Shown here: piece after piece, positions 38,240-49,326 of the stretch
Numbering within the stretch: the first letter of the stretch is position 1
Layout of the letters: each line of letters opens with the position of its first letter
NCBI RefSeq assembly: GCF_035918015.1
Contig: NZ_CP109132.1
Span: 7,626,001 to 7,690,000 of the forward strand
Origin: Streptomyces sp. NBC_01754
Lineage (GTDB): Bacteria; Actinomycetota; Actinomycetes; Streptomycetales; Streptomycetaceae
Direction of reading: 5' to 3'
Length of the DNA: 64,000 bases
Position numbers and translations under genes: made by a program
Notes under the pieces: generated by a model
Seen by the model: only the letters and a program-made list of their open reading frames with translations
Database searches by the model: none
Told to the model about the DNA's origin: nothing

Positions 38240-39546
38240 CATCCTTCGGACGGTTCGTGGCCGCCGCCCGTGCCCGGGGCGCCCTCGTGGTCCAGCCCCG
38301 CATGGGCTTCTCCGAGCCCGTCAGGATGCGAGCCGGGCTGAGGGCCACCAAAGGCGCCGCCGACGCGGTCGCCGGCACCCTCACCATCGACAGCTACACC
38401 CGGGTCGGCGACGAGCCCTCCGCGGTCCGCGCCCTGGACCGTGGCGTCCCGCTCAACGGCTACCCCATCACCTCCTACAGCCCGGACACCTCACGCTGGA
38501 TGCTCGACGGGATCGAGGAGGCCCGCTTCCCCGTCCAGGTCCGGCACGGCTCAGCCCGCCCGCAGCGGATCGTCGCCGCGCTCGCCCGGCTCGGCCTCAC
38601 CGCCACCGAGGGCGGACCCGTCTCGTACTGCCTGCCATACGGCCGCACCCCACTCGTCGACTCCGTCCGCAACTGGCAGGAGACCTGCGAGCAGCTGGCC
38701 GCCCTGCGCACCGACGGCGCCGAACCGCACCTGGAGAGCTTCGGCGGCTGCATGCTCGGCCAGCTGTGCCCGCCGGGTCTGCTCGTGGCGATCAGCGCCC
38801 TGGAGGGCGTGTTCTTCCACCGGGCAGGCCTGCGCTCCATCTCGCTGAGCTACGCCCAGCAGACCAGTGTCGCCCAGGACCAGCAGGCCATACGCGCACT
38901 CCGCCGCCTGGCTGCCGACCTTCTGCCGGAGACCGACTGGCACATCGTGGTGTACACCTACATGGGGGTCTACCCCCGCTCCACCCGCGGCGCCCACGCC
39001 CTCCTGGAGGACTCCGCCACACTGGCGGTCACGGCGGGCGCCCAGCGACTGATCGTCAAGACGGCCGCAGAGGCCCACCGCATCCCGACCGTCGCCGAGA
39101 ACGTCCGCGCCCTGCGCATCGCGGCCGACGCGGCGGCCCGCGCCGCCGACCGGTCCGACCGGTCCGACCGGTCCGACGGGGCCGACGACCCGGCGGACAA
39201 CCCGGTGTACGCGGAGGCCAGGGCCCTCGTGGACGCCGTCCTCGACCTGGACGCCGACCTCGGCACCGCACTGTCCAAGGCCTTCGAACGCGGATACCTC
39301 GACGTCCCCTTCTGCCTGCACCCCGACAACGCGGGCCGCTCCCGCAGTCACATCGACGAGACAGGCCGGCTGACCTGGTCGGACATCGGCGCCATGCCCA
39401 TCGGGCAGGTCACCCCCCTGCACGGCTCCCGGCTCACCGCGGCCGGACTCCACGACGCGCTGACCTTCGTCCAGCGCCGCTACGACGACCACCTCGACCA
39501 CGACGACGACCACACCCCCGCCGTTCCGCTCCTTCAGGAGGTATGA
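38236..39546 (+). CDS. glmE: Glutamate mutase large (epsilon) subunit
   Basis: This 436-aa protein matches the TIM-barrel epsilon chain: VVQPRMGFSEPVRMRAGL, GTLTIDSYTRVGD, LNGYPI, a HGSARP loop, ESFGGCMLGQLCPP and QQTSVAQDQQA. It carries out the radical carbon-skeleton rearrangement with the GlmS-bound cofactor. GTG 38236 overlaps the glmS stop and has GGAAGGAG 8 nt upstream. Residues around 307 contain an in-frame DRS-DRS-DRS tandem encoded by a 9-bp repeat, apparently a loop insertion. The product, 3-methylaspartate, is a known block of friulimicin-class peptides. Confidence 0.93.
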   Translation: MTSFGRFVAAARARGALVVQPRMGFSEPVRMRAGLRATKGAADAVAGTLTIDSYTRVGDEPSAVRALDRGVPLNGYPITSYSPDTSRWMLDGIEEARFPVQVRHGSARPQRIVAALARLGLTATEGGPVSYCLPYGRTPLVDSVRNWQETCEQLAALRTDGAEPHLESFGGCMLGQLCPPGLLVAISALEGVFFHRAGLRSISLSYAQQTSVAQDQQAIRALRRLAADLLPETDWHIVVYTYMGVYPRSTRGAHALLEDSATLAVTAGAQRLIVKTAAEAHRIPTVAENVRALRIAADAAARAADRSDRSDRSDGADDPADNPVYAEARALVDAVLDLDADLGTALSKAFERGYLDVPFCLHPDNAGRSRSHIDETGRLTWSDIGAMPIGQVTPLHGSRLTAAGLHDALTFVQRRYDDHLDHDDDHTPAVPLLQEV

Positions 39547-40565
39547 CTGTGACCGTCACCATCGCCGAGGCCGTGGACGAGGCACCGCTGCCCTTCCCTT
39601 CCTCCCCCGACGCGCACCTCACCGACCCGCTGACCCGGGCCACCCTGCGCGTGCAGAGCCGCATGCTCGCCGCCACCCGGGCCTTCCTGACGGCCCGCGG
39701 CTTCCAGGAACTGCTGCCGCCGATCATCGGCCCGGTCACCGACCCCGGCATCCGCGGATCGAAGCAGGTCGACGTCGACTTCTACGGCCACACGTACAAG
39801 ATGATGACGAGCGCGATCCTGTACAAGCAGGCGTCACTGCTCGCCTTCGACAAGATCTTCTACATCGCGCCGAACGTCCGCCTGGAACCGCTGGAGACGG
39901 CGGTCACCCACCGCCACCTCGCCGAGTTCCACCAGATCGACGTCGAGATCCGCGACGCCCGCCGCGAGGACGCGATGGACCTCGCCGAGCAGCTCGTCAC
40001 CCATGTCGTCGCCGACGCCGTCGCCGGCCTGCCGGACGACCTCGCCCTGCTCGGCCGGGACACCGACACCCTGCACAAGGCCGTCGCCGCGTCCTTCGGA
40101 CGCGTCGCCCACCGGCAGGCCACCACCGAGCTGACCGGCCTGGGCCACCCGCAGGACCCGGCCGCCGAGATCGACTGGCAGGGCGAGGAGATCGTCTCCG
40201 CCCGCGCCGGGCGCCCCTTCTTCATCACCGACTACCCCAAGGGCTCGCGCGGCTTCTACGACAAGGAGGACGCCCAACACCCCGGCGTCCTGCGGAATTT
40301 CGACCTCATCGCCCCCGAGGGCTACGGCGAGCTGGCCAGCGGCAGCGAACGCGAACACGACTACGCCAGCCTCGTCACCCGCATGCGCGAGACCGGCGAG
40401 AACCCCGCCAAGTACGGCTGGTACCTGGACCTGGCCCGCCGGGGGATACCCGCCAGCTCCGGCTTCGGAATCGGCCTGGAACGCTTCACCCGTTACGTCA
40501 CCGGCCGGCAGGCCGCCTGGCAGGCCAGCGCCTACCCCAAACTCCCCGGGGTGGTGTCCGCATGA
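39543..40565 (+). CDS. Asparagine-synthetase-like protein (class II AsnRS paralogue)
   Basis: This 340-aa protein is a stand-alone class II aminoacyl-tRNA-synthetase catalytic core. Motif 2 reads NVRLEPLETAVTHRHLAEFH (~111), and motif 3 reads GIGLERFTRYV (~309). There is no anticodon-binding domain. This matches the archaeal AsnRS-related asparagine synthetase, which makes asparagine from aspartate, ammonia and ATP. Sitting directly behind glutamate mutase, it may amidate 3-methylaspartate to 3-methylasparagine, or adenylate a related acid. That is inference. Start ATG 39543 overlaps the previous stop (ATGA) with AGGAGG very close; GTG 39549 is an alternative. Confidence 0.88.
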   Translation: MTVTVTIAEAVDEAPLPFPSSPDAHLTDPLTRATLRVQSRMLAATRAFLTARGFQELLPPIIGPVTDPGIRGSKQVDVDFYGHTYKMMTSAILYKQASLLAFDKIFYIAPNVRLEPLETAVTHRHLAEFHQIDVEIRDARREDAMDLAEQLVTHVVADAVAGLPDDLALLGRDTDTLHKAVAASFGRVAHRQATTELTGLGHPQDPAAEIDWQGEEIVSARAGRPFFITDYPKGSRGFYDKEDAQHPGVLRNFDLIAPEGYGELASGSEREHDYASLVTRMRETGENPAKYGWYLDLARRGIPASSGFGIGLERFTRYVTGRQAAWQASAYPKLPGVVSA

Positions 40566-41004
40566 CCACCGCACTCGTCGCGGACGGCTTCCCCGAGGAG
40601 CAGGACCGCCTGCGCGCCCGGCAGGGCGCCGGGGCCGTCTTCCCGGCCGAGTCCGGCTACGGCAGCGCACTGCCCGGCGCCGTGCCCGCACCGCCGGGCG
40701 GCCGGGCCCCGCACGACGGGGGCGATCCGCTGCCAGCCGCCACCTCGGCGAGGCCGCCGGACGCCAGGCCGCAGCGCTCGGCATCCCGCTGGTCACCGGG
40801 GAGAACATCGTCCCCGTCAACGGCTACCGCAGCGCCGGTGACAACGGCGTCTCACCGCTCCTCGCCGTCGACGAGGACCGCGAGGCCGGTCTGACCCGCC
40901 TCGTCGAGGCCCTCGCCCTCGAACTGCGCACGCTGACCAGCGCGGTCGGCAAGTACCACGTGAACGCCCTGGACCCGGAGGACCTGTTCCTGCCGGAACC
41001 CTGA
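40562..41004 (+). pseudogene. Frameshifted unknown ORF, about 148 aa when restored
   Basis: ATG 40562 overlaps the previous stop. Good codon use continues in that frame to a GGGGG run at 40714-40718, after which the frame closes at 40894. The coding frame then shifts by one base: HLGEAAGRQAAALGIPLVTG, then ENIVPVNGYRSAGDNGVSP, continuing to TGA 41002-41004, with no start codon of its own. Adding one G to the run restores one ORF. I do not recognise the protein. Its place between the amide synthetase and the NRPS suggests a role in precursor supply. The shift may be a homopolymer sequencing error. Confidence 0.6.
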
Positions 41005-41128
41005 ACGCCGGCACCGCCTGGCCCCGCCTCAGCACCACACTCGCGATTCCCCGTCGTGGCCGCACGGGACGCCCGGCACGCCGCGAGATACCCGTGCACG
41101 CCCGAACCTTCGAGAATGGGTCGAGAAG

Positions 41129-43234
41129 ATGTCTCACCAGCCCACCGTGCAGGCCCCCGCCGTCGACACCGACGAGTACAACAGCACCGCCGTGCGACTC
41201 CCCGAGGGTGCCCTGCACGAGTTGTTCGCCGCGCAGGCCGCCCGGACCCCGGACGCCGTGGCGCTGGTGTGCGGAGAACACGAACTCACCTACCACGCAC
41301 TGGAGTCGGCCGCCTCGGCACTGGCTCACACGCTGCGGAACCGGGGCGTCCGGCCCGGCGACGGCGTTGCCCTCTTCCAGGACCGCTCCCTCGCCTACGT
41401 CGTCGCGATGCTCGCGGTCCTGAAGACCGGCGGCGCGTATGTCCCGCTCGACCCGCGCCAGCCGGAAGAACGACAGGCCTTCATCCTCGCCGACACCGGC
41501 GCCGTCCTGCTCGTCACCGACCGCGACGAGCAGGACGTGGCCTTCGCCGGCGAAGTCCCCGTGCTCCGGCTCACCGAGGACATGACCCTGCCGCAGCAGG
41601 ACACGAGCCCGCTCGATGTGGCGGTCCACCCCGATCAGCTTGCCTATGTGATGTACACGTCGGGTTCGAGTGGTATGCCGAAGGGTGTTGCCAATACGCA
41701 CCGTAATGTGGTCGAGCTGGCGCTTGATCCGTGGTGGGGTGCGGGGGAGCGGCATCGGAGGGTGCTTGCGTATTCGCCGCTCGCTTTTGATTCCTCGACC
41801 TATGAGTTGTGGGTTCCGTTGCTGAGTGGCGGGACGGCTGTCGTTCTTCCGGTCGTGAAGGTCGATGTCGCCGAGCTGGGTGAGGCGCTGGTGCGGCACG
41901 GGATCAGTGCGGTGTATTTCACGACGGCGCTTTTCGACGCGATGGCCTCGGAGGCTGTGGAGTGTCTGGCGGGTCTGTCGGAGATCTGGACGGGCGGTGA
42001 TGTGCTGTCTCCGGTCGCGTTGCGGAAGGTGCTTGACGCCTGTCCGGCGACGTCCGTGGTCCATGCCTATGGTCCGACCGAGTCCACGGTTTTCTGCAGT
42101 TATCAGGTCTTCGGTGCTGCCCGGCGGGCGGTCGAGCGTCTTCATCTGGGTGTTCCGATGGCCAATACGCGTATGTATGTTCTCGATGCGCGGCTGCGGC
42201 CTGTCGTTCCCGGGGTGGTGGGGGAGCTGTACGTTGCGGGCACGCATCTGGCCCGGGGGTATCTCGGGCGTGCTGCTCTGTCGGCGGAGCGGTTCGTCGC
42301 CGATCCGTTCGGGCCCGCCGGTGAGCGGATGTACCGTACCGGAGATCTCGCCCGCTGGAACGAGCACGGTGAGATGGTCTTCGAGGGCCGTGCGGACCAG
42401 CAGGTCAAGCTCCGCGGTTTCCGTATCGAGCCCGGTGAGATCGAGACGGTTCTGCTCGACCAGGCCTTCGTGGCCCAGGCCGCGGTGATCGTCCGCGAGG
42501 ACCGGCCCGGCGACAAACGCCTCGTCGCCTACACCGTCCCGGCTGCGGGAACCCGTATCGACACCGACGTCCTGCGCCGTGACTGCGTGCACCGGCTCGC
42601 GGAGTACATGGTGCCCTCCGCCTTCGTGGAACTCGACGTCCTGCCGCTGACCGCCAACGGCAAACTCGACCGCCGCGCCCTGCCCGCCCCGCGTACCGGC
42701 GGCGGCGCCGGGGACGCCAGGGCCGCACTCCCACCGAGGAAGTCCTCTGCGGGCTGTTCGCCGACGCCCTCGGGCTGCCGGCCGTCTCCATCGACGACGA
42801 CTTCTTCCGCCTCGGCGGCCACTCCCTCCTCGCCACCCGCCTCGTCGGCCGCATCCGCACCGCCCTCGCCACCGAGCTCTCCCTGCCCGACTTCTTCCAG
42901 CACCCCACCGTCGCCTCACTCGCCCAGCGGATCGCCACGGGCTCCGGCGCGGCCCTGCGCCCCGCGCTCACCGCCGCCGGCCGCTGCGACGACGACCTCC
43001 CGCTCTCCGCGGCCCAGCGCCGCCTGTGGTTCCTCGACCAGATGGAGGGACCCTCCGCCACCTACAACATCCCCCTCGCCGTCCGCCTCACCGGCCCCGT
43101 CGACCCCGAAACCCTGCGGCAGGCCCTCGCCGACGTCCTCACCCGCCACGAGGTCCTGCGAACGACCTACCCCGTCCACGAGGGAGAGCCCCGGCAGCAC
43201 ATCACCCCCGCCGACGAAACGACCGTCCCGCTGA
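41129..43234 (+). CDS. NRPS, first adenylation domain; ORF as read is frameshifted near 42710
   Basis: The protein starts directly with an adenylation domain, so there is no N-terminal condensation domain and module 1 is A-T. Core motifs: [11 protein letters not shown] (~176), FDSSTYELW (~221), YGPTES (~314), YRTGDLARW (~405) and NGKLDRR (~510). Pocket residues aligned by eye to GrsA are D, S, Y, Y, W, G, A, V, F, which match no code I know; a neutral side chain is likely. After about residue 528 the frame is wrong: at 42710-42713 the G run has four Gs where the twin module has five (45889-45893). The final 170 residues here are out of frame. Restored, the gene runs 41129-49326 as one 3-module NRPS. 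Confidence 0.85.
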   Translation: MSHQPTVQAPAVDTDEYNSTAVRLPEGALHELFAAQAARTPDAVALVCGEHELTYHALESAASALAHTLRNRGVRPGDGVALFQDRSLAYVVAMLAVLKTGGAYVPLDPRQPEERQAFILADTGAVLLVTDRDEQDVAFAGEVPVLRLTEDMTLPQQDTSPLDVAVHPDQLAYVMYTSGSSGMPKGVANTHRNVVELALDPWWGAGERHRRVLAYSPLAFDSSTYELWVPLLSGGTAVVLPVVKVDVAELGEALVRHGISAVYFTTALFDAMASEAVECLAGLSEIWTGGDVLSPVALRKVLDACPATSVVHAYGPTESTVFCSYQVFGAARRAVERLHLGVPMANTRMYVLDARLRPVVPGVVGELYVAGTHLARGYLGRAALSAERFVADPFGPAGERMYRTGDLARWNEHGEMVFEGRADQQVKLRGFRIEPGEIETVLLDQAFVAQAAVIVREDRPGDKRLVAYTVPAAGTRIDTDVLRRDCVHRLAEYMVPSAFVELDVLPLTANGKLDRRALPAPRTGGGAGDARAALPPRKSSAGCSPTPSGCRPSPSTTTSSASAATPSSPPASSAASAPPSPPSSPCPTSSSTPPSPHSPSGSPRAPARPCAPRSPPPAAATTTSRSPRPSAACGSSTRWRDPPPPTTSPSPSASPAPSTPKPCGRPSPTSSPATRSCERPTPSTRESPGSTSPPPTKRPSR
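41607..42832 (+). repeat. 1.2-kb duplication, modules 1 and 2 (second copy 44786-46012)
   Basis: The A1 core to carrier region is repeated at a 3179-bp offset. By eye the copies differ only at 42708/45887 (C/T) and by one G in the following run. The sequence diverges sharply at both ends. Confidence 0.9.
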
Positions 43235-46200
43235 GCGTCGTCTGCGCCACCGAGGACGAACTGCCCGGCCGGCTGGCCGACGAGACCGCGCACCTCTTCG
43301 ACCTCGCCACCGAACTTCCCCTGCACGCGGTGCTGTTCGAGACCGCCCCGAACCGAAGCGTCCTCGCCCTCGTCACCCACCACATCGCCTCCGACGGCTG
43401 GTCCCACACACCCCTCATGCGGGACCTCGGCACCGCCTACACCGCCCGCGCCGAAGGCACCGCACCCGCGTGGGAGCCACTGCCCGTCCAGTACGCCGAC
43501 TACGCCCTGTGGCAGCGCGACCTCCTCGCCGACCACGAGGAGAAGCAGCTCGCCCACTGGCGCGAGACACTCGACCGGCTGCCCACCGAGGTGACCCTGC
43601 CCACCAGCCGGCCCCGCCCGGTCGTGGCCTCCTACCTCGGCGCCACCCACACCGTGCACTGCCCGGCCGAGACCCACCAGGCTCTCACCACCCTGGCCCG
43701 CGAGCACGGCGTCACCCTCTTCATGGCCGCCCAGGCGGCCACCGCGGTCCTCCTGGCACGCTCCGGCGCCGGTACCGACATCCCGCTCGGCTCCCTCGTC
43801 GCCGGCCGCACCGACGAAGCCCTGGAAGACCTGGTCGGTTTCTTCGCCAACACACTGGTCCTGCGCACCGACGTCTCCGGAGACCCGACCTTCCGCGAAC
43901 TCCTCGACCGGGTCCGCGAGACCGACCTGGCAGCCTGGGCACAGCAGGAACTTCCCTTCGACCGGCTCGTCGAGGCCCTCAACCCCGAGCGCTCCGCGGC
44001 CCGCCACCCCCTCTTCCAGGTCATGCTCACCCTCGCCGAAGCAGCCGAGGCGACACCGAAACTCCCCGGGGTGGGTGCCGAGGCCCGGCAACTCAGCGCG
44101 GGCACCGCAAAATTCGACCTGACCGTCAACTTCTACGAGCACCGCGACCGGGCCGGCCACCCCGACGGACTCGACATCGTCCTGGAGTACGCCACCGACC
44201 TGTACGACGCCGACACCGTCGAGGCAGCCGCCGAACGCCTCGCGCGGGTCCTGGACGCCGCCATCGCCGACCCGGACGTCAAGGTCGCCGACATCGAACT
44301 GCTCTCGGCCCGCCAACGCCGCGAGCTGCTCACGGACTACAACGACACCGCCGCCGCCCTGCCCCAGGGCACACTGCACGGGCTGTTCGCCGCGCAGGCC
44401 GCCCGGACCCCGGACGCCGTGGCGCTGGAGTGCGGCAGGCGGACGATGAGCTACCGCGAGCTGGACCGCGCCTCGGACGTATTCGCCCGCCGGCTGGCCG
44501 CGCGGGGCATCCAGCCCGGTTCCACCACCGGCCTCTACCTCGACCGCTCGGCAGAGTTCATGATCGCGGCCCTCGCCGTCCTCAAGAGCGGCGGCGCGTA
44601 TGTCCCGCTCGACCCGCGCCAGCCGGAGAACCGCCTCGCCTTCATCCTCGCCGACACCGGCGCCCCGCTCCTCGTCACCGACCGCTCCGCAGACGAAGTG
44701 CCGTTCGCCCGCGGCCTGGACGTGTTCGCCGCCCCCGACATCGCCGCCCCCGACATCGCCGCGCTCCTCGCCGACACCGAGACCGGCCCGCTCGATGTGG
44801 CGGTCCACCCCGATCAGCTTGCCTATGTGATGTACACGTCGGGTTCGAGTGGTATGCCGAAGGGTGTTGCCAATACGCACCGTAATGTGGTCGAGCTGGC
44901 GCTTGATCCGTGGTGGGGTGCGGGGGAGCGGCATCGGAGGGTGCTTGCGTATTCGCCGCTCGCTTTTGATTCCTCGACCTATGAGTTGTGGGTTCCGTTG
45001 CTGAGTGGCGGGACGGCTGTCGTTCTTCCGGTCGTGAAGGTCGATGTCGCCGAGCTGGGTGAGGCGCTGGTGCGGCACGGGATCAGTGCGGTGTATTTCA
45101 CGACGGCGCTTTTCGACGCGATGGCCTCGGAGGCTGTGGAGTGTCTGGCGGGTCTGTCGGAGATCTGGACGGGCGGTGATGTGCTGTCTCCGGTCGCGTT
45201 GCGGAAGGTGCTTGACGCCTGTCCGGCGACGTCCGTGGTCCATGCCTATGGTCCGACCGAGTCCACGGTTTTCTGCAGTTATCAGGTCTTCGGTGCTGCC
45301 CGGCGGGCGGTCGAGCGTCTTCATCTGGGTGTTCCGATGGCCAATACGCGTATGTATGTTCTCGATGCGCGGCTGCGGCCTGTCGTTCCCGGGGTGGTGG
45401 GGGAGCTGTACGTTGCGGGCACGCATCTGGCCCGGGGGTATCTCGGGCGTGCTGCTCTGTCGGCGGAGCGGTTCGTCGCCGATCCGTTCGGGCCCGCCGG
45501 TGAGCGGATGTACCGTACCGGAGATCTCGCCCGCTGGAACGAGCACGGTGAGATGGTCTTCGAGGGCCGTGCGGACCAGCAGGTCAAGCTCCGCGGTTTC
45601 CGTATCGAGCCCGGTGAGATCGAGACGGTTCTGCTCGACCAGGCCTTCGTGGCCCAGGCCGCGGTGATCGTCCGCGAGGACCGGCCCGGCGACAAACGCC
45701 TCGTCGCCTACACCGTCCCGGCTGCGGGAACCCGTATCGACACCGACGTCCTGCGCCGTGACTGCGTGCACCGGCTCGCGGAGTACATGGTGCCCTCCGC
45801 CTTCGTGGAACTCGACGTCCTGCCGCTGACCGCCAACGGCAAACTCGACCGCCGCGCCCTGCCCGCCCCGCGTACCGGCGGCGGCGTCGGGGGACGCCAG
45901 GGCCGCACTCCCACCGAGGAAGTCCTCTGCGGGCTGTTCGCCGACGCCCTCGGGCTGCCGGCCGTCTCCATCGACGACGACTTCTTCCGCCTCGGCGGCC
46001 ACTCCCTCCTCGGCACAAGACTGGTCAGCCGCATCCGGCAGCTCCTCGGCGCCCGGGTCTCCGTACGCGACCTCTTCCGCTGCCCCAGCGTCGCCCGGTT
46101 CGCCCAGTTCCTCGCCGAGACCGACGGCGGAGACCGCCGCCCGGTCCTCGGCGCCGCCGCACGGCCGGACCGCGTCCCGCTCTCCGCGGCCCAGCGCCGC

Positions 46201-49200
46201 CTGTGGTTCCTCGACCAGATGGAGGGACCCTCCGCCACCTACAACATCCCCCTCGCCGTCCGCCTCACCGGCGCCCTCGACGCCGACGCGCTGCACCTGG
46301 CCCTCCGCGACGTCATCGGCCGCCACGAGGCACTCCGCACGGTCTTCCCCGCCGAACAGGGCACCCCGTACCAGCTGGCCGTGCCGGCCGACGAGGCACG
46401 CGTCGATCTCCCCGTCATCCCGGCCACGGCCGACGCGCTCCCCGCCGTCCTGCGGGATCTCTCCGCCACCACCTTCGACCTCTCCCGCGAACTGCCGATC
46501 CGCGCCGACCTGGTGAAGATCTCCGACGACCAGCACGTCCTGCTCCTGGTCGTACACCACATCGCCTCCGACGGCTGGTCCCACACACCCCTCATGCGGG
46601 ACCTCGGCACCGCCTACACCGCCCGCACCGAAGGCACCGCACCCGCGTGGGAGCCACTGCCCGTCCAGTACGCCGACTACGCCCTGTGGCAGCGCGACCT
46701 CCTCGCCGACCACGAGGACCGCCAGCTCGCCTACTGGCGCGGCGCCCTGGAGCGGCTCCCTCAGGAGGTGACCCTCCCCGCCGACCGGGCCCGGCCGGCC
46801 ACCGCCTCGTACCGGGGCGCCTCACTGACCGTCCAGTGCCCCGCCGATCTCCACGAGGCGCTGACCCGGCTGGCCCGCGAGAACGGCACCACGCTCTTCA
46901 TGGTCGCCCAGGCGGCCACCGCGGTCCTCCTGACACGCTCCGGGGCGGGCCCCGACATCCCGCTCGGCTCACCCGTCGCCGGCCGCACCGACGAAGCCCT
47001 GGAAGACCTGGTCGGCTTCTTCGTCAACACACTGGTCCTGCGCACCGACGTCAGCGGCAACCCGACCTTCCGCGAACTCCTGGAGCGGGTCCGGGCCACC
47101 GACCTCGCGGCCTGGGCCCACCAGGACGTCCCCTTCGACCGGCTCGTGGAGACACTCAATCCCGAGCGCTCCGCAGCCCGCCACTCGCTCTTCCAGGTCA
47201 TGCTGTCGGTGACCGACGCGGCAGGTCCGGTGCCCGAACTCGGCGGCCTGCGAGCCGAGTCCGAGTTCACCGCACTCGACATCGCCAAGTTCGACCTGAC
47301 CTTCACCTTCCACGAGCACCGGACCGGCGACGGCGGCCCGGCCGGCCTCGGCATCACCGTCGAATACGCCACCGACCTCTACGACCCCGCCACCGTCTCG
47401 GCCGTCACCGCACGGCTGGTCCGCCTCCTCGAAGCGGCCGCCGGCACCCCGGACGTCCCGATCGCGGACCTCGACGTACTGGCTGCCCAGGAACGCAGGC
47501 AACTCCTCGACACCTGGCACGGCACCCCGCACAGCCGTCCCGCCGCCTCACTGCCCCAGCTGTTCGCCGCCCAGGCCGCCCGCACACCGGACGCCGTCGC
47601 CGTCACCCTGGCCGGCCGCCACCTCACGTACGCGGAGCTCGACCGGCGCGCCAACCGGCTGGCCCACCGGCTGATCGAACAGGGCGCACGGCCCGGCTCC
47701 CGGGTGGTCCTCTTCCTCGAACGCTCCCTCGAAGCCGTCGTGGCGATCCTCGCGATCGTCAAGACCGGCGCGGTGTACGTCCCACTCGACACCCGCTACC
47801 CGACAGAACGCATCGAACTCATCGTGCGCATGTCCGGCAGCACGCTCTTCCTCACCGACCGCGAGCCGGACGGTCTCGAACTGCCGCAGGACGCACGGAC
47901 CCTGAACGTGGCCGACGACACCCAGGGCCTGCCGGAGACGGCACCCTGGATCGAGATCCACCCCGGACAACCGGCCTACGCGATGTTCACCTCCGGCTCG
48001 ACCGGTGTACCGAAGGGCGTCGTCGTCACCCACCACAACGTCGCCGAACTGGCCGCCGACACCGCCTTCACCTCCGACGCCCACCGCCGGGTCCTGCTCC
48101 ACTCACCACTCGCCTTCGACGCCACCACCTATGAGCTGTGGGCGCCCCTGCTGTCCGGCGGAACCCTGGTCGTCGCCCCACCCGGGCTGCTCGACACCGC
48201 CGCGCTCGCAAAGATCCTCGCCGAGGAGTCGATCACCGGGCTGTGGCTCACGGTGGGTCTGTTCCGGCTGGTCGCGGAGGAGGACCCGGGCGCGTTCGCC
48301 GGCCTGGGCGAGCTGTGGACGGGCGGTGACGTCGTGCCGCCGGAGGCGGTGCGCCGGGTGACCGACGCCTGCCCGGACCTGATCGTGGTCAATGGATACG
48401 GGCCGACGGAGACGACGACGTTCGCCACCTCGCACCCGCTGCACCGGCCCTTCGACTACGACGGCGCCCTCCCCATCGGACGCCCCCTGGACAACACCCG
48501 CCTCTACGTCCTCGACGAACACCTCGCACTCCTCGCCCCCGGCGTCCCCGGCGAGCTGTACATCGCCGGCACCGGACTCGCCCAGGGCTACCTGGACCGG
48601 CCCGCGCTCACCGCTGAACGGTTCGTCGCCGACCCCTACGGCTCCGCGGGTTCCCGCATGTACCGCACCGGCGACCTCGTGCGCTGGTCGCGGAAGGGCG
48701 AGATCGAGTACCTGGGCCGGGCGGACCAGCAGGTGAAACTGCGAGGCTTCCGCATCGAACCGGGCGAGACCGAATCCGCGCTGATGACACACGCCTCCGT
48801 CACCCAGGCCGCGGTGATCGTCCGCGAGGACCGCCCCGGCGACAAACGCCTCGTCGCCTACCTCGTCGGCACAACCGACACCCCATGGAACCCGGACGCG
48901 CTGCGCACCCACGCCGGCGAACTCCTGCCCGACTACATGGTCCCCTCCGCCTTCGTCCTCCTGGACGCCCTGCCGCTGACCGCCAACGGCAAACTCGACC
49001 GCCGCGCCCTGCCGCGGCCCGCACTCGACGGCGAGAGCGACGGCCGCGCCCCGCGCAACCCCCGCGAGGAAGTGCTCTGCGCACTGTTCGCCGACGTCCT
49101 CGGCGTCCCCACCGTCTCCATCGACGACGACTTCTTCCGCCTCGGCGGGCACTCACTGCTCGCCACCCGGCTCGTCAGCCGGATCCGTACCGCCCTCGGG

Positions 49201-49326
49201 GCCGAACTCCCGGTCCCCGCCCTCTTCGAGAACCCGAACGTGGCCAGCCTGGCCGAGCGGCTCGACCGCGCCCAGAGCGCGCGCCCGAAGCTGCGGCCGA
49301 TGCGCCGGATGGGAGCCTCCCAGTGA
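43042..49326 (+). CDS. NRPS, remainder of the same gene: C-A-T-C-A-T
   Basis: This frame continues the NRPS after the apparent frameshift; the true protein begins at 41129, and ATG 43042 is only the first in-frame Met. The carrier of module 1 (LGGHSLLAT, base 42813) lies in this frame before it. Then come C2 (HHIASDGWS, ~113), A2 (~599), T2 (GGHSLLGT, ~985), C3 (~1172), A3 (~1650) and T3 (~2035). A2 is almost identical to A1. A3 pocket residues read D, A, Y, W, W, G, G, T, F, a valine-type code. There is no epimerization domain. The stop overlaps the GTG of the next NRPS, so the two proteins are translated together. Confidence 0.88.
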   Translation: MEGPSATYNIPLAVRLTGPVDPETLRQALADVLTRHEVLRTTYPVHEGEPRQHITPADETTVPLSVVCATEDELPGRLADETAHLFDLATELPLHAVLFETAPNRSVLALVTHHIASDGWSHTPLMRDLGTAYTARAEGTAPAWEPLPVQYADYALWQRDLLADHEEKQLAHWRETLDRLPTEVTLPTSRPRPVVASYLGATHTVHCPAETHQALTTLAREHGVTLFMAAQAATAVLLARSGAGTDIPLGSLVAGRTDEALEDLVGFFANTLVLRTDVSGDPTFRELLDRVRETDLAAWAQQELPFDRLVEALNPERSAARHPLFQVMLTLAEAAEATPKLPGVGAEARQLSAGTAKFDLTVNFYEHRDRAGHPDGLDIVLEYATDLYDADTVEAAAERLARVLDAAIADPDVKVADIELLSARQRRELLTDYNDTAAALPQGTLHGLFAAQAARTPDAVALECGRRTMSYRELDRASDVFARRLAARGIQPGSTTGLYLDRSAEFMIAALAVLKSGGAYVPLDPRQPENRLAFILADTGAPLLVTDRSADEVPFARGLDVFAAPDIAAPDIAALLADTETGPLDVAVHPDQLAYVMYTSGSSGMPKGVANTHRNVVELALDPWWGAGERHRRVLAYSPLAFDSSTYELWVPLLSGGTAVVLPVVKVDVAELGEALVRHGISAVYFTTALFDAMASEAVECLAGLSEIWTGGDVLSPVALRKVLDACPATSVVHAYGPTESTVFCSYQVFGAARRAVERLHLGVPMANTRMYVLDARLRPVVPGVVGELYVAGTHLARGYLGRAALSAERFVADPFGPAGERMYRTGDLARWNEHGEMVFEGRADQQVKLRGFRIEPGEIETVLLDQAFVAQAAVIVREDRPGDKRLVAYTVPAAGTRIDTDVLRRDCVHRLAEYMVPSAFVELDVLPLTANGKLDRRALPAPRTGGGVGGRQGRTPTEEVLCGLFADALGLPAVSIDDDFFRLGGHSLLGTRLVSRIRQLLGARVSVRDLFRCPSVARFAQFLAETDGGDRRPVLGAAARPDRVPLSAAQRRLWFLDQMEGPSATYNIPLAVRLTGALDADALHLALRDVIGRHEALRTVFPAEQGTPYQLAVPADEARVDLPVIPATADALPAVLRDLSATTFDLSRELPIRADLVKISDDQHVLLLVVHHIASDGWSHTPLMRDLGTAYTARTEGTAPAWEPLPVQYADYALWQRDLLADHEDRQLAYWRGALERLPQEVTLPADRARPATASYRGASLTVQCPADLHEALTRLARENGTTLFMVAQAATAVLLTRSGAGPDIPLGSPVAGRTDEALEDLVGFFVNTLVLRTDVSGNPTFRELLERVRATDLAAWAHQDVPFDRLVETLNPERSAARHSLFQVMLSVTDAAGPVPELGGLRAESEFTALDIAKFDLTFTFHEHRTGDGGPAGLGITVEYATDLYDPATVSAVTARLVRLLEAAAGTPDVPIADLDVLAAQERRQLLDTWHGTPHSRPAASLPQLFAAQAARTPDAVAVTLAGRHLTYAELDRRANRLAHRLIEQGARPGSRVVLFLERSLEAVVAILAIVKTGAVYVPLDTRYPTERIELIVRMSGSTLFLTDREPDGLELPQDARTLNVADDTQGLPETAPWIEIHPGQPAYAMFTSGSTGVPKGVVVTHHNVAELAADTAFTSDAHRRVLLHSPLAFDATTYELWAPLLSGGTLVVAPPGLLDTAALAKILAEESITGLWLTVGLFRLVAEEDPGAFAGLGELWTGGDVVPPEAVRRVTDACPDLIVVNGYGPTETTTFATSHPLHRPFDYDGALPIGRPLDNTRLYVLDEHLALLAPGVPGELYIAGTGLAQGYLDRPALTAERFVADPYGSAGSRMYRTGDLVRWSRKGEIEYLGRADQQVKLRGFRIEPGETESALMTHASVTQAAVIVREDRPGDKRLVAYLVGTTDTPWNPDALRTHAGELLPDYMVPSAFVLLDALPLTANGKLDRRALPRPALDGESDGRAPRNPREEVLCALFADVLGVPTVSIDDDFFRLGGHSLLATRLVSRIRTALGAELPVPALFENPNVASLAERLDRAQSARPKLRPMRRMGASQ
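48223..49104 (+). repeat. 0.9-kb duplication, modules 3 and 4 (second copy 51459-52340)
   Basis: The A3 half from GAGGAGTCGATCACC to the carrier start recurs at a 3236-bp offset with a few differences, for example around 48580 (QGYLDRP against RGYLGHP). Confidence 0.85.

Noticed and set aside
40562..40894. 110-codon ORF as an intact gene
   Set aside because: Its second half is out of frame with the coding signal. The real coding frame continues to 41004 after a one-base shift.
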